Part shown: positions 1-11,712 of the stretch, one piece after another | Position numbering within the stretch: position 1 is the stretch's first letter | Layout of the letters: every line of letters starts with the position of its first letter | Source of the DNA: Phoronis australis | Taxonomy: Eukaryota; Phoronida; Phoronidae | Direction: 5' to 3' | NCBI GenBank assembly: GCA_002633005.1 | Contig: NMRA01000059.1 | Location: 709,150-773,149, forward strand | DNA length: 64,000 nt | Notes under the pieces: model-generated | What the model saw: the letters and a program-made list of their open reading frames with translations, nothing else | What the model was told of the DNA's origin: nothing | The model's database searches: none | Position numbers and translations under genes: made by a program

Positions 1-862
1 GGCTCTGACATCACAATTTTGTGCTGTTTGATAAACCTTGAATTATACAGACATCACATTCCATTGGAGCAGCCATATTGAAGTAACTAAGCACAACAAT
101 ACAATCTGGCTCTCTGATTGGTCAATTCACTAGAAAAGCGCCATCAAGTGGCAGGAATTTGCATCATATTTTGTGCAACAAAAACACCTTTTTTAAAAAA
201 AATGTGCAAGTGTAGACGTGGGAACTTTTTGGAATTTGATTTTTAGTTATATTATCTAGCCACATAGAAAAAACTAGGTTGCCCCCCCAAAGTACTCTCA
301 AGGGTGAACGCTATGAGATTTGGCCCACCGACTATACCTCATAAATACGAAGACTTTAGAATATGGATTCCCACACTTACTGTTGATGATTTATTGAGGC
401 ATTCGTCCAAATTTTATCTTCATACATTATTATTAATTTGACCTGCTGGGCCGTTTGATACAATTATTCAGTAAAAATTCAGAATGCAGTCACGTGACAT
501 TTATGAAAAAATGCGATAAACTATCCCGGTGTTATGCAGTTACAACATTTTTAGTCGAAAGCACATTTCACTTTCCAAACATATAGTGCATTAAATTAAA
601 AGCCTCCAGATTCTGTGAACTATAAAATTTCGCCATTGTCGTAAAATACGTTGAGCTCGTTAATGCTTATTGCTTGAATGACGTCAATCTATTGATGACG
701 TATCAATTTATAATTATAAATGTGGCACTAACAATACCTATCAAGGTATTGGTTGACTTGATGATTTTTCTAATGGCGTATATATCCGGGATTGCGAACC
801 TTATCAGGCACCACCTGGCGTCAGTCAAGGAGAACCTCTCAGACAAAACAACACCAATTGCC

Positions 863-956
863 GTCATACTAGAAGATGGTGACTTGCGTGAGGAATAGTT
901 AGGTTCAATTAATCCACCTGCTGTCATACTAGAAGATGGTGACTTGCGTGAGGAAT
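863..956 (+). repeat. 34-bp direct repeat, two copies
   Basis: The same 34 bases (beginning GTCATACTAGAAGATGG) occur at 863-896 and 923-956, 60 bases apart. In the plus frame the first copy ends a short open frame (VILEDGDLREE then stop). Nothing else recognisable lies in 1-1,100. Confidence 0.8.
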
Positions 957-1586
957 GCTAAGATTTAACTATCACTTTGAGTGGATTGAGACGTATAAGC
1001 CCAAACGGTTCACTATGAATAAATTGAGGACATTCTCGACGACATCTCAGAAACTCCACACGAGCACCACGAAATTACAAAATCTGCAACCGTGAAGTCT
1101 GAAAGAAACCACAAGCCATGTCTTTCTACTACACGAGACAGCTAAAGCAAATTGAATCAGATAACGATTTAATGGAAAACAGTGAAATTATCGATAAGGT
1201 TGTCAGCATGCGGCTGCAAAGGAAACGTAGAGACAAAAGACGATATGTTTGCTGATCAAGGACATGAACACATTGCTGATGCGGCTGCTAGCGAAGACGG
1301 TACTTGATTCCACCGAGGGTAAGAACGTACGCGTTGATGATGTTACCGATAGAGACGATAGGTACGTGCGCGATAGTATAAATAGTAATGTTGAACGAGC
1401 GGTAAATAGCGTGGATGGAAACGGAAGGCAAGGAAAGGATGATCTTGTAGTACTGTAAATGACGGGAACGAAAACGATAGCAAAGACAAGTCTGACGCTC
1501 CAAAGTACGAGTGTAGTCGAACACCAGATGTTATATGTGAAAAAAACGGTCATGGGTCTAACGCTTCGCATGACAAGAGTGATTCT

Positions 1587-2581
1587 ATGCATGGGACTCC
1601 ATGTGAAAATGGTGAGTCTCAGCAAATTGCCACGTATGAAAATGATGATCCTGGCGATGACACTCCATGTAAAAATGGTAATCATCAGCGTGATACTCCG
1701 AATGGAAATGGTAATCTTGAGCATGATACTTCGCATGAAACGGTGATTCTAAGCCTCATACTCCGAATAGAAATGGTTATCCTGACCGTGATACTCCACA
1801 TGGAAATGGTGGTCTAGGGCATGATATTCCGTATGGAAATGTTAATCCGGAAAATGATACTTCGTATGGAAACAGTGATCCTAAACGTGATACTCCGTGT
1901 GTAAGTGGTGATCCAGGAAATGACACACCATATGGAGATGGAGATCCGGGATATCATATACCGTATAGAAATGGTGATCGAGGACAGGATAGTCCTTATA
2001 GAAATGGTGATTCTGAGCCTGATACTCTGTATGTAAATGGTTTCACTGAGCGTGATATTCCGTATGAAAATGGTGATTCATGCCAGGACCTTCCACATAT
2101 GTAAATGGTGATTCTGAGGATGGTACTCAGTATGAAAGTGGTTGCACTGAGCGTGATACTCCGTATGGAAATGGGGATCCAGGTCATGATACTCCGTATG
2201 GAAGTGATGATCCTGACCCGGATACTCCATGTGGACGGAAATGGTGATCCTGGACGTATTATTCCTTATGGAAATTGTGCTCCAGAACACAATGGTGACC
2301 ACGAGTATTGTCCAGTGTATGAAAAAGGTTACATTGATGATAATGTTTCGTTTGAAAATAATGATCCACATGGAAATGTTAATCCTTACCATGATGTACC
2401 GTACGAAAACGACGATCCTGTGCATGGGAATTTGTATGAAAAGGATGATCTTTGTCATGAAAAGGATGATTGTGAGCATGATAATGCGTGTGAGAGTGGT
2501 GAGTCTGGGTATAATACTCCCCTTCATGTTAATCCTGCGCATGATTTTCACCATGGAAATGATTGTCCAGAGCATAATACA
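1587..2581 (+). pseudogene. decayed coding minisatellite, 11-residue repeat
   Basis: About thirty imperfect copies of a 33-bp unit run through this stretch. In frame they encode an 11-residue repeat whose consensus is roughly DTPYGNGDPGH, rich in Asp, Asn, Gly and Pro. Spacing is kept at multiples of 33 bases, which suggests the repeat evolved as protein. The frame is broken in at least three places: a one-base loss near 1740, a two-base gain near 2097 and a short insertion near 2233. It then reads on in another frame to a stop at about 2582. Short charged open pieces precede it (1,250-1,460) and follow it (2,581-2,793). It lies upstream of and on the same strand as the transporter exons and could be a hydrophilic part of that or another gene, but I see no splice link. 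I do not recognise a family. Confidence 0.5.
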
Positions 2582-2799
2582 TGAATCCGAACCCGAGCTT
2601 GAACTGCGTGACGAATGGAATCCTCGCAGACGTTAGCGATGATTATTGTGGCAACGGGGGAGGTTTCACGGCTTTTTCTGTTGACAAAGGTGGACGAGAG
2701 CGTATTGATGACTATCACGGCTTTCTGAACAACTGGAAATGTCGTAAGAATAAGACTCGGTCACGAATGAACTATGAGAAGGGACTACACTAGTGGCGA

Positions 2800-4760
2800 C
2801 ACTTTTTGTGCTGCGTCCCCCCATCAGAAAAATGAAAGTTCACAGGCTACTGCACTCCAAGCACCGGTTTTATTATAGTACTTTGAATCATTAAATTAAT
2901 CTAGTTAATTTTTTCCTTGGAGCATTCTCAAAATGTTTGCATTTTGGAGTGTATATTCGTGTATTTTGAGCTTCAATTCATGCACGTGTTTTGGCCTTTT
3001 ACGATTTACGTTCTTCCAAGTTGTGTTTCGTCTAGTTGCTGACTCCTGTTCGTACGGACACTGTGCGCGAAGATCACACTGTTGATCGCATGACTGGGTT
3101 TCTCACTAATCCAAATTGTTTGTGTCATAGTTTTCCACTTTCACAGTGACGTAACTTGAGACGCCAAAATGCTCAAACACAGTAAGGGATCTATCAACTC
3201 AACCAAATATGTCGACGCTCTCTCGGACCGCCCTCCGGACAGTAATATGGCATTTGTGGTTTCATCTCGGGGCATCTGTCGGCTCTGATTTGTACAAGGC
3301 TTCGCCAAATTATTCTCTCACAAACTGCTAAATGTTTGAAATCTTCCATAGAAAATGAGGCTTTCAAGGAATAACTAGAAATCACTGATCTCCACCAAAC
3401 CTTCAGGAGTTAAATATAGCTCCAAACATTTTCCATTCCATCTTAAATCGGCATCAGAATTTCATATTCAACAAACTCGATGCCATTACGTCATTTTTAT
3501 TGTCATTCTCACTAACCTTTGCCGTGCAACTACGTTTAATCAAGGCCAAGTGTACTATAACCGAGACGGTAGATGAGTTAATTCTAATAACGAGTGATAT
3601 ACTAGTTTCTAAGGACCATGGAACCTTGCTTTCTAAGTTTTTGGTTAAACATACTCAAGGGACGTATGCTTTGCCTTCGTGTAAAAACGCTAGGATGCAT
3701 GCTTCGATCGACTCGTTCAAACTAACAAGGCAATTCCAGCATTCTATGTTGTGAAAGTGCAAGACTTATTCAGTTCTTTACAAGTTTTAACGGCCAAAAA
3801 TATCGCTTGAGTTGATGTGTCATCAGTTAATTCTTATCATGGTAATAGTAGTTCAGTTATTTGATGTACACAAGCATTGTGAGACTAAAGAACAATTTGT
3901 GAATTCATAAGAGTCTGAAAACACAAATTCACTGGCAAATATAAATGTTAATCGCACTGAATCATGTGAACAGCAAGAGTGTCTTAGAAAGTAATCCACC
4001 CTTACCAATCGCGAAATGTGAATAAACATGGAAGTACCGCTCTATATTTTTTACTGCAAAGTTGATCTAAAACAAGAACTAGGACATTTCTGTCAGAAGT
4101 AGGGTGGAATTAAACTTGCCAGTTCAGACAATGACTAATTATACCAAATAATTTTACCAGTCGCAAGTGGCTTCTCTGCTCTCTGTATGTGACCTTGCTT
4201 TTCTTTGGCTAGTGCAGACGAATTAACCAGACATTAACCAGTCAGAGAGGGGCTTACTTAATGAAAAGTGACCCACTTACTTGCCTCATTAGTATATTCC
4301 AAATTTAAAGACGATGGTCTCCATTTGAAGCACTACTAATTTTATTAACTCAGAATTTTGTGCTCCGCAGCTTCCAAGCATTGATCAGTAACACTTATAG
4401 GTGGCTGGAGTATGTGCTGTGCGCTTCTAACATGACTTTGCCATCGAAATTTAACTTAGAAGACCTACATGTATCCGGTTTAGTTGCCTGCTGACAGAAG
4501 CACTGAGCGTATTTTGGGGTTCATGGTTGGTTTTGAGATAGACTTCAGTGGCTTTACCAAGAGCTATGACAAATGGCCGTTGTGCTTGTACGATTTTATA
4601 CCAAATCGCCTTTCCTCGTCGTTCTTTGTCATGGCATGGGTCAAGCTAAAATGAAAGAAAGTAAAATAATATTGAAACACCCACCCGCATATACATGTAT
4701 GTACAAGGACATGTCAACATATTGCTATAGATCAACTATGAAGCAGGGTTCTCTTTGCAG
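2800..4760. other. no gene recognised
   Basis: Only short, non-conserved open frames occur here on either strand. No transmembrane exon that would supply the front half of the downstream transporter was found. Confidence 0.5.
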
Positions 4761-5133
4761 GTGATGCACAGTTTAGATTGTGGCGTGCTACCGTCAGAAA
4801 TGACTTGGTTCCCGACTATAGTGGCGTCTACTGCCATCTTTTTATCAGTTGCCACGACGACGATATTTGCCGTGTGGAAAGTACGACAAAGCACGGCAAC
4901 CTTTCTGGGGTGTTCTTTGTTTAGCACATTCTTGTCAATTATTTGGCCTTTATCCATGAGTCCTGAAACTTTTGTCGTTTTGTCTATTAGATTTGGGTTG
5001 TCTTTGGGTGGTTCAGCTATATCATCTACGTTAGTTCTCCGCGATGTACTTGACAAGACAGACAGAACGCATGGTAAAGCTTGGGTGCGTGCCACAAGTG
5101 GCCTGTTGGCGTCGGTAGTCCTGCCGCCTACCG
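4761..5133 (+). CDS. SLC16/MFS-like transporter, exon with TM segments
   Basis: This is an internal coding exon of a multi-pass membrane transporter. It is bounded by a good acceptor (TCTCTTTGCAG before 4761) and a donor (G|GTAAGT after 5133), starts in phase 0 and ends in phase 1. Hydrophobic stretches appear in the order MTWFPTIVASTAIFLSV, FLGCSLFSTFLSIIWPL, FVVLSIRFGLSLGGSA and ATSGLLASVVLPPT. The pattern (two helices, an arginine after a helix, a Gly-rich helix, then a Pro-Pro turn before the last helix) resembles the C-terminal half of monocarboxylate transporters of the SLC16 family. The N-terminal helices were not found in the window. Other MFS families are possible. It continues in phase into the exon at 5974. 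Confidence 0.6.
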
Positions 5134-5973
5134 GTAAGTGGAAACTTCGCAAACAACATTCCTCATGTTATGTCCCTCCACATGTGATTAAAACTCGAAT
5201 TGACCGCTTTTGATTCATTCCTCCAGTTCAAGCGAGTGAACCGGTCGAGACATCTGATTCGTTCTAGATGACGATCCTCACGGCTGAACCGTTCGAGGGA
5301 ATCAGGTGCAACCAATAACAAATGTGTACCGCCTATTTACGGGTGTTTAGCCACCCAATTAAAACCTCATGAGTGTATACATTCGGAAATCTTCAGTTGA
5401 AAATAAACGATCAACTAAGCTACCTTTGGAAAAAGCACTAAGTTTTCCTATTGTGAATCGCTTATATGTTCAAATAAGAGCTGAATCCCACAAAATCTGA
5501 CCGAGACTGCAGAAACCGAACAATAAAAACTTGAAAGAAACATATGTTGAAGGATATTCATTCTCAACACGCAAGCGTGAAACAAAATCAGTTTAAGACT
5601 AAAAGTCTACATGTTAAATACTTTCGGTGGATTCCGGCACAGTTACTTGAACATAATTTTTGTTACATTCCTTCGATGTCATGTATCTTTCTCGTTCGAC
5701 CCGTGCTATACGCTGATGACGTAATCCTATGAAAACAGTTCTCTAGCTGGCACATTTGTTCTTATCATGATCCTAAACACTAGTAGACTCTTCGCAAGAT
5801 ACGGGACACGTTCTGCAACACAAAATAATGACTAGCGAGCTCACGTATTTCACTGAAAACGTGGCCGGATATCTCACGAGGAACTGCGAAACTCGCAAAG
5901 GCAACACCTCAAGCCTGGCAGAACGCGTCCCCTGCATGGTTGATGCAATGTTTCAAGTTCACGTTTTTTTCAG

Positions 5974-6186
5974 TTTATCTGGTGACGTTTGTCGACTCCT
6001 ACAACGTTGCCTTTTATGTCGGAAGTGGTTGCCTTGGTCTTAGTTTGGTGCTGTCGCTAACCCTCGCAAAAGTGATGGGTTCCCGCAACGATGACGCTAA
6101 TCTAACGGCCATCCAAAGAAGGAACGTCTCTGCTTGCTTTGAAAGTGTCTCGGATTTGACAAGGAATGCCGCGCATGGCAGTTTTG
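5974..6186 (+). CDS. SLC16/MFS-like transporter, exon with last TM
   Basis: Acceptor TTTTTTTCAG precedes 5974 and donor G|GTATGT follows 6186. Phase 1 in and phase 1 out match the exons on both sides. The start, YLVTFVDSYNVAFYVGSG, resembles the SLC16 segment just before the last helix (…DxTGSYxxAFYxxG), and the following stretch CLGLSLVLSLTLAKVM is a plausible TM12. A polar cytoplasmic tail follows. Joined to the previous exon it reads LPPT-V-YLVTF, which fits the family layout. Confidence 0.6.
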
Positions 6187-7867
6187 GTATGTTTCGTTTT
6201 CGTTAAATTTTATCTTTCATATAATTTCATATTTGCTTAAATGTTTTTAAAAAAACTTTGTGACCTTATAAACTTGTTGATGAGATTTCGATTCAGCTAT
6301 CGATTGGTGTTTGAGTCACGAAAGCTTAGTCAGTTTTATTGTTTGCCAAACAGAAGGATAAAATTCCAATCAATTGAGAGAGCATGGCAAAGATTTTGTT
6401 ATTCCTTGTTTGCAAGAAAGAATTTAAACAGTGATGAATCGCTATTTATTTTGGGAATTTCGTAAATTAAATGCATTTTTCTTGTTGCTGTTGGTAATTA
6501 CACAATTAGTACTGACTTTTACCTTAAATCTTTACATGAATTATCTGAAGACAAACTACTACACTTGTTTAGATGCGTTACATGTAACTCAAAAACCCAC
6601 TCACCTGACATTGACGTAGAGGGATACGTGAATTGTTGCAAATATAACCCTCGCAGCAGATACTGTAATTACTGTATTCCACTAGGTGGCGAGAAGAAAT
6701 GATTTTCCACAATATCCCACTCTGGCATTCTATGCCTCAGGATGACTATCCCCTGCACAGTACATTACGCCCCCCTACTATGGGCTGTAAGTTATTTAGC
6801 TTCAAGCGGCTATAAACCACCGTTTCGTCAAAGAAGCGAACCATTGATTTAAACCTCTTAACGCTGTAAATTGTTCTCAAGTTGTTTCTTATTGAAATGA
6901 GAAGTGAACTCTTGGCATTCGTTGTTCCTTGAGACTATGATGGGCACATGAAACGACACGCCGTGACAATTAAAGCCAACTTGAAGCGAATTGTCTCAAG
7001 GAATAACGAGCTTCCACTTGTTACAAAGTGCTTCAATTTGACCAAAGAACAATGAGTAGTTTGAGACTAGTGGTCTAAATCAATTTCGTGGTGGAAGGTG
7101 GATTAATTGGTGCTTTACTGATTCGTCTGGCATTACGACGGCAGTTGCATGAAATACGTGCAACGGAGGCAAGTTCAGTTAAAGGGCCTTCGCTGGGTCG
7201 AACACACTGTGATCTAACATAAATTCGACTGTAGGCAGTGTATAAACATCCAATGAAAAAAACTTACTTATAAAATGCAAACAATAGGACGGCCTTAGTA
7301 TTACGGCATGCAACCTTTGATAAAAGGGTCCCGTGTGTTTGGAATTGGAACGCATAAACCAATACAAGGCTCCGGATGCAACTTTACTTGCAGACCAAGA
7401 CATCAATGCATGTACGAGCGGTAGAAGCAGACGACTGCAAATGAAGATACTGTTTCCCCTCCATTTTAGTTAAACACTTCAGAAAACAAATTTAACGCAA
7501 GTTAATTCAGTCCACACAGCTCCAAATATTATCAACATTAATTGGATTTAATATGAACGATATATCATCACCTAAAATGGCCTCCGCAGTGAGTTACAGC
7601 TGGCTCATGCATTATGTGTATTCACTCAACTGCCGCCATATGCATTGAGGTTTCGTCGGAAACCCCCCACTTTAAAGAACAATAGTAAAATAAGGCAAAC
7701 ACAAGAAGTGATACTGTAAAATATGTGCAATATTTATGTTTTGTCACCTATATGAGTCAAGAATGTTCTTCAGATATTTATGGTCTTTCGAACGTGAGGG
7801 AGACGTTTGAACAAGTATCACCGACGAGTGCTGTAAAATAACTTACCAAGTAATTGAAGTCGATGCG

Positions 7868-8129
7868 CATTTGTGTTGATGTTGAATGACTAGTCACTGT
7901 CTTTACAAGACTCATTTGTGTTGATGTTGAATGACTAGTCACTGTCTTTACAAGACTCATTTGTGTTGATGTTGAATGACTAGTCACTTTCTTTACAAGA
8001 CCCATTTGTGTTGATGTTGAATGACTAGTCACTTTCTTTACAAGACCCATTTGTGTTGATGTTGAATGACTAGTCACTTTCTTTACAAGACCCATTTGTG
8101 TTGATGTTGAATGACTAGTCACTTTCTTN
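7868..8129. repeat. 45-bp tandem repeat, about 6 copies
   Basis: Units start at 7868, 7913, 7958, 8003, 8048 and 8093 (core TTGATGTTGAATGACTAGTC). Copies 1-2 carry CTGTC and copies 3-6 carry CTTTC. The array runs into the N at 8130, so its true length is unknown. Confidence 0.9.
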
Positions 8130-8130
8130 G
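8130..8130. other. single-N assembly join
   Basis: One N separates two unrelated tandem arrays; sequence may be missing here. Confidence 0.8.
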
Positions 8131-8245
8131 GACCATAACGTACATGTATAGAGTATACTGGACCATAACATATAGAGTATACTGGACCATAACGTATAGA
8201 GTATACTGGACCATAACATATAGAGTATACTAGAACATAACATAT
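8131..8245. repeat. 24-bp tandem repeat, about 5 copies
   Basis: Repeats of the form GGACCATAACATATAGAGTA plus TACT start directly after the N at 8130. Two unrelated arrays meeting at one N suggests a collapsed or misjoined repeat region. Confidence 0.8.
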
Positions 8246-8349
8246 TCCAGTTTTAAACACTTCACTCATTAGTTCAGTCGCATCATGTCGGTATATGTTA
8301 TGTAAGATGCATAGTTCACACAAACTCCGTCTCCCCCGCTCCACTACAG

Positions 8350-8555
8350 GCCTTCGTTGCGCCCGTTTCGGTACCGCTTTGGACCCAGGTAGTGCACCGG
8401 CCTTCCACTCAGATTCGAGGTGTTCTATTTTTCTCGTGGAGGGTGACCAGTTCCGTACTGGCCTTGGTGACTTCAGTCCGTCGGCTCAACGGGCTGGGTG
8501 GGATCAGTCCGCCAGCTTAATTTCACTCCATCCAGCTTTCGTCATTAAAAACTAA
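8350..8555 (+). CDS. possible terminal exon of the transporter
   Basis: Acceptor CCGCTCCACTACAG precedes 8350. The frame entered in phase 1 stays open for 68 codons to a TAA at 8553-8555, giving a polar, Ser- and Arg-containing tail with no membrane segment. Phase agrees with the donor at 6186. A consensus AATAAA lies about 150 bases past the stop. The weak points are the 2.2-kb intron and the single-N assembly join at 8130 inside it, so the link could be false. Confidence 0.4.
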
Positions 8556-8707
8556 ACTTTTCCTTGAGTAAACTTAATTATTTACCGATGTTGGAAAAAT
8601 TGGCGTTCTACCGTTATTTTGCTGCTATAATTGTGGTGGACTCTTTGGGGTCGGCTTTCGGCGTCATTGGTCTCAACTCTAGTACAAAATCTTTGAACTA
8701 CACCGAG

Positions 8708-8713
8708 AATAAA
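8708..8713 (+). promoter_or_regulatory. possible polyadenylation signal
   Basis: AATAAA 153 bases downstream of the TAA that would end the transporter reading frame. It is a six-base motif, so chance is possible. Confidence 0.3.
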
Positions 8714-9013
8714 CAATCAAAATAACCCAGGATTTCTCCAATTTAGTTTGCCTTTATGTACGGCTTCGCCTTCTGGTACAAACACACTATTTGATACAGT
8801 TTATCAGATGTGTTGTAATTTGATTTACATATCTTTGTCCAGTCGGCGAATGCTTTTTAAAACCAATGAATACCGAGACAATAAAATTGACCTCTGTTGA
8901 ACGACAAATGTTTGGTTAAAGAACACGCTGTATACCGAAGTAGTGACCGTCAAGGGGTGCGATAAAGGTTTGGTCATAGGATGACCGAATGTTGAACAAT
9001 GATGTTATCGCAC

Positions 9014-9278
9014 CATAGGTGGATTTAGGGGGGGCCCAGGGGGCCCGGTCCCCCATTTGGTTGCCGCAAGCAAAATGAAACAGCAACAGTACGAAGCATG
9101 AGGAATATTGATTTCAGTAGGTAGGAGCGGTAGCGGACGAGGAGAAGGGCTGAGACCCGGAAACGCGTTCCCGTTATTTTTTTAGTCCACTTTCGGGCCG
9201 CCTGTTCCCATACAATCGCGCTTTGCCCAATTCTAGGGGATGTTGGGCCCCCCTTATGGTATCCTAGATCCGCCACTG
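9014..9278. mobile_element. hAT-like non-autonomous element, copy 1 (265 bp)
   Basis: The left end CATAGGTGGATTTAGG and the reverse complement of the right end CAGTGGCGGATCTAGG form an inverted pair. The element is flanked by CGCAC on both sides (9009-9013 and 9279-9283), a 5-bp target duplication. The interior is shared with the copy at 48207. CA…TG ends and the GGCGGATC core are typical of hAT superfamily termini. It has no coding capacity. Confidence 0.75.
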
Positions 9279-9283
9279 CGCAC

Positions 9284-9850
9284 CCTTCCACCACTGAAGT
9301 CACGACAACAAATCTTTCATGCGGGGAGTATCATACTTGTAGAACTCATCAACAGTATCTCGTCGGGACCTGCAGCTTTAACACGTCATCTGATTTAGGC
9401 AAAGATCCAGTTCGTCCATAGTGACTTCACCGTTCAAATTGGACTTACTACCACTGCCGAAAAGCTGTAGAAAGTTAGAAACATAAACACGAAGTTCATT
9501 ATAGTAGTAATTGTTTTTGTAAACATTGTTTGAATAAGCACCCTTAAAACTTTCGATCCAATTAATCACTAGTCGTATAAAAGTTCAGAAGGTCGGGACG
9601 GTTTCAGCAAAGACTAAAACTTTCTTTTATTGCTTTTTGAAGCCAAAACAAAATCCATGGTTAACTTTCCGGAAAACGTTTTTAGCACACTCGATTTGAA
9701 ACCATCAAGCTTAGATTTGCCTTTTGTAAATTTCTAACGAAACTTCTTTGTTCTAACTGACACATGTTTTAGTTCCCTGTTTCATTTTTCTGCAGTCTTT
9801 GTCAAACCACTCATTTTTATAACTCTATGCTGTCGTTTTTGTTCCATTGC
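9284..9850 (-). mobile_element. non-LTR retrotransposon (LINE) pol remnant
   Basis: On the minus strand, broken frames contain EWFDKDCRKMKQ near 9,800, a region like VNHGFCFGFKK near 9,650, then EVTMDELDLCLNQM and KAAGPDEI near 9,390, and EFYKYDTP near 9,330. This order (W-D-x-C linker, then the KxxGPDxI entry to reverse transcriptase) is that of LINE pol proteins. Frameshifts and stops show it is dead. The downstream end abuts the hAT-like element at 9278. Confidence 0.6.
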
Positions 9851-10115
9851 GGTAATTTTCCCACAATTTCTAATTAGTCACAAAAGACGCCGGCTGCATT
9901 CCACAACCCCGTTCTAGTTATGCATTTCTTCGTCAAACTCGGAAGGGTTAATTTTGAATTGAGCAACCCAATAAAATTATTCGTATTGTGTTATTTCCGT
10001 CTATCTGCGGTAGAGGTCTGTCACTGCTAAAACATCTGGTAGGTGACTGAAAGCAACAAGAGCACTATTACAAAACTCTAAATGTAGGTTCATCAAAAAT
10101 GTTCTATCTACTGGG

Positions 10116-10822
10116 TTAGTTTGAAATTGCCGATCTTAATATTTTCATCGTCTGTTTAGCAATTGCTGCAGCTTGTTCAGCAGAACAAAACCAAGTATCG
10201 AAGTCCATACTGCATAGAAGTTTGCTTCGAAACGTGACGAAGTTGAAGAGCATAGGCACTCCGTTGCATCGAAGACAGGTGGAACGACAAAGCCACGTAA
10301 CATCGACATTATTATATTCTCCAGGGAACATCTGAGATACATCACGGAGGTTTGAAAAGCAGGCGTCGAATATGGTCACTGGCTCATCGGCCATCTTCAC
10401 CACGAACGATTCTGCGTCCAAAAGGTATTGAACAGTGAGAACTTCTTTTTGGAGGTCTCCCTTATTCAACGCTTCAATGATGCCATCGCCTATCGCCCTA
10501 GCGCTTGGCCAGAAGTCTTCGTCTTCTTGTTCTGAAACTACGCAGGGCACGTTAAGCTTTCCGACATAATATCCGTAAACATTCTGGCTGGGTTCCCAAT
10601 ATCGTCGCAAGCTCACGGAGTGACCGTTCAGAAGACTCAATGCCTCACCATCGGCGCCACCCTTCTTCAACTCAGCGTAAATGGCACGGCAGGCGGCATT
10701 AACCAAAACGCTGTTCACAGTGACTTTTTCGTGTTTACAACGCCTACTTAAACTTGCAGTTTCTTCTGCAGTAAAAGCACCCATATCGACGAAGCGCATC
10801 GTACTCTTGGTTTCTTTATTAG
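10116..10822 (-). CDS. HXXXD acyltransferase copy 1, exon 2 (C-terminal half)
   Basis: Second coding exon of the first acyltransferase gene. The acceptor TTTCTTTTTCAG is read on the minus strand before 10822; the exon is entered in phase 1 and ends at a stop at 10116. The ~234 residues resemble the C-terminal lobe of PapA/condensation-type acyltransferases: a segment KVTVNSVLVNAACRAIYAEL equivalent to the xVNDVLLAA helix, then FSNLRDVS where the family often has a SNLG-like strand. The matching exon of copy 2 is at 19231-19931 and is clearly homologous. Family role (established for relatives): transfer of acyl groups to alcohols. The substrate here is unknown. Confidence 0.7.
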
Positions 10823-11629
10823 CTGAAAAAGAAATGATTGAAATACCCTTCAGCCGGCAAAATTGGAGCTGGAAACTGGCTCATTTATAATTAACAGTCA
10901 AACATTCATTTTTTAATTTCATATCCTAAAACCTTTTTTGTAATTCTGTGTTTCGATTAAGGGATTTGCAAGGTTGGCAACAAAGTGCAGAGTTTAAAAT
11001 ATAAATTGTTTTTTAAAGCAATTTAAGATTGAATTCAAATTGGAAAGTTACCCCAGTCTAAATTTTCCCGTGTACAGATTATGACCATTGCACGTTTCCA
11101 CTGTTCATATCACAAACTGTTTGTTGTAGTAGGTAGCCACTTAGACATTGACAGGGTAGACATATATGTACCTTCTGTTCCAATATTGTTGACCACGAAT
11201 ATCATTTTTAACTGTAATACATACGCAGAACTAATAAAGAGGTACATTGACGTGTACGACAGTAAGCACCCTTCCGTTACCTTAGCAAATATATTTCCTT
11301 AGCTACGCGAGAAGTTCTTAGTGCATAGTTATCTAGATGCTATTCTCGTCACTTTTATTACAGAAAAAATGATTGTTTAAGTTTTAAGATTCAAATTGAA
11401 TTGAATCTTGGAACAGGAAACTGACACGTGAGTTCAGGAGAGTCAACAGAACACGTACAGACTGCCCCGAAATTGGTCATAACACTCCAATGCTCAGTTG
11501 AGATCTTTTATCGCATACTCCGGCCAAATAAATCCGCTGGGCATTTCTGGGGTAAAAGCACAAGACGTTTTCGATTACAATATGCGAGATTTGTTACTTC
11601 TATTACACATGTACTTTATATAAGTGTTC

Positions 11630-11712
11630 CGATGGCAGTGCACACTCAGTCGGATGGCAGTGCACACTCAGTCGGATGGCAGTGCACACTCAGTCGGATG
11701 GCAGTGCACACT
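11630..11712. repeat. 22-bp tandem repeat, about 3.8 copies
   Basis: Perfect repeats of GATGGCAGTGCACACTCAGT plus CG, ending in a partial copy. Confidence 0.9.

Noticed and set aside
674-898. Hydrophobic 74-codon frame upstream of the 11-residue repeat region
   Set aside because: No family resemblance; the end is part of a short direct repeat; no splice signals that link it to the transporter.
7868-8245. CRISPR-like array
   Set aside because: Repeats are contiguous with no unique spacers, and the DNA is clearly from an animal nucleus.
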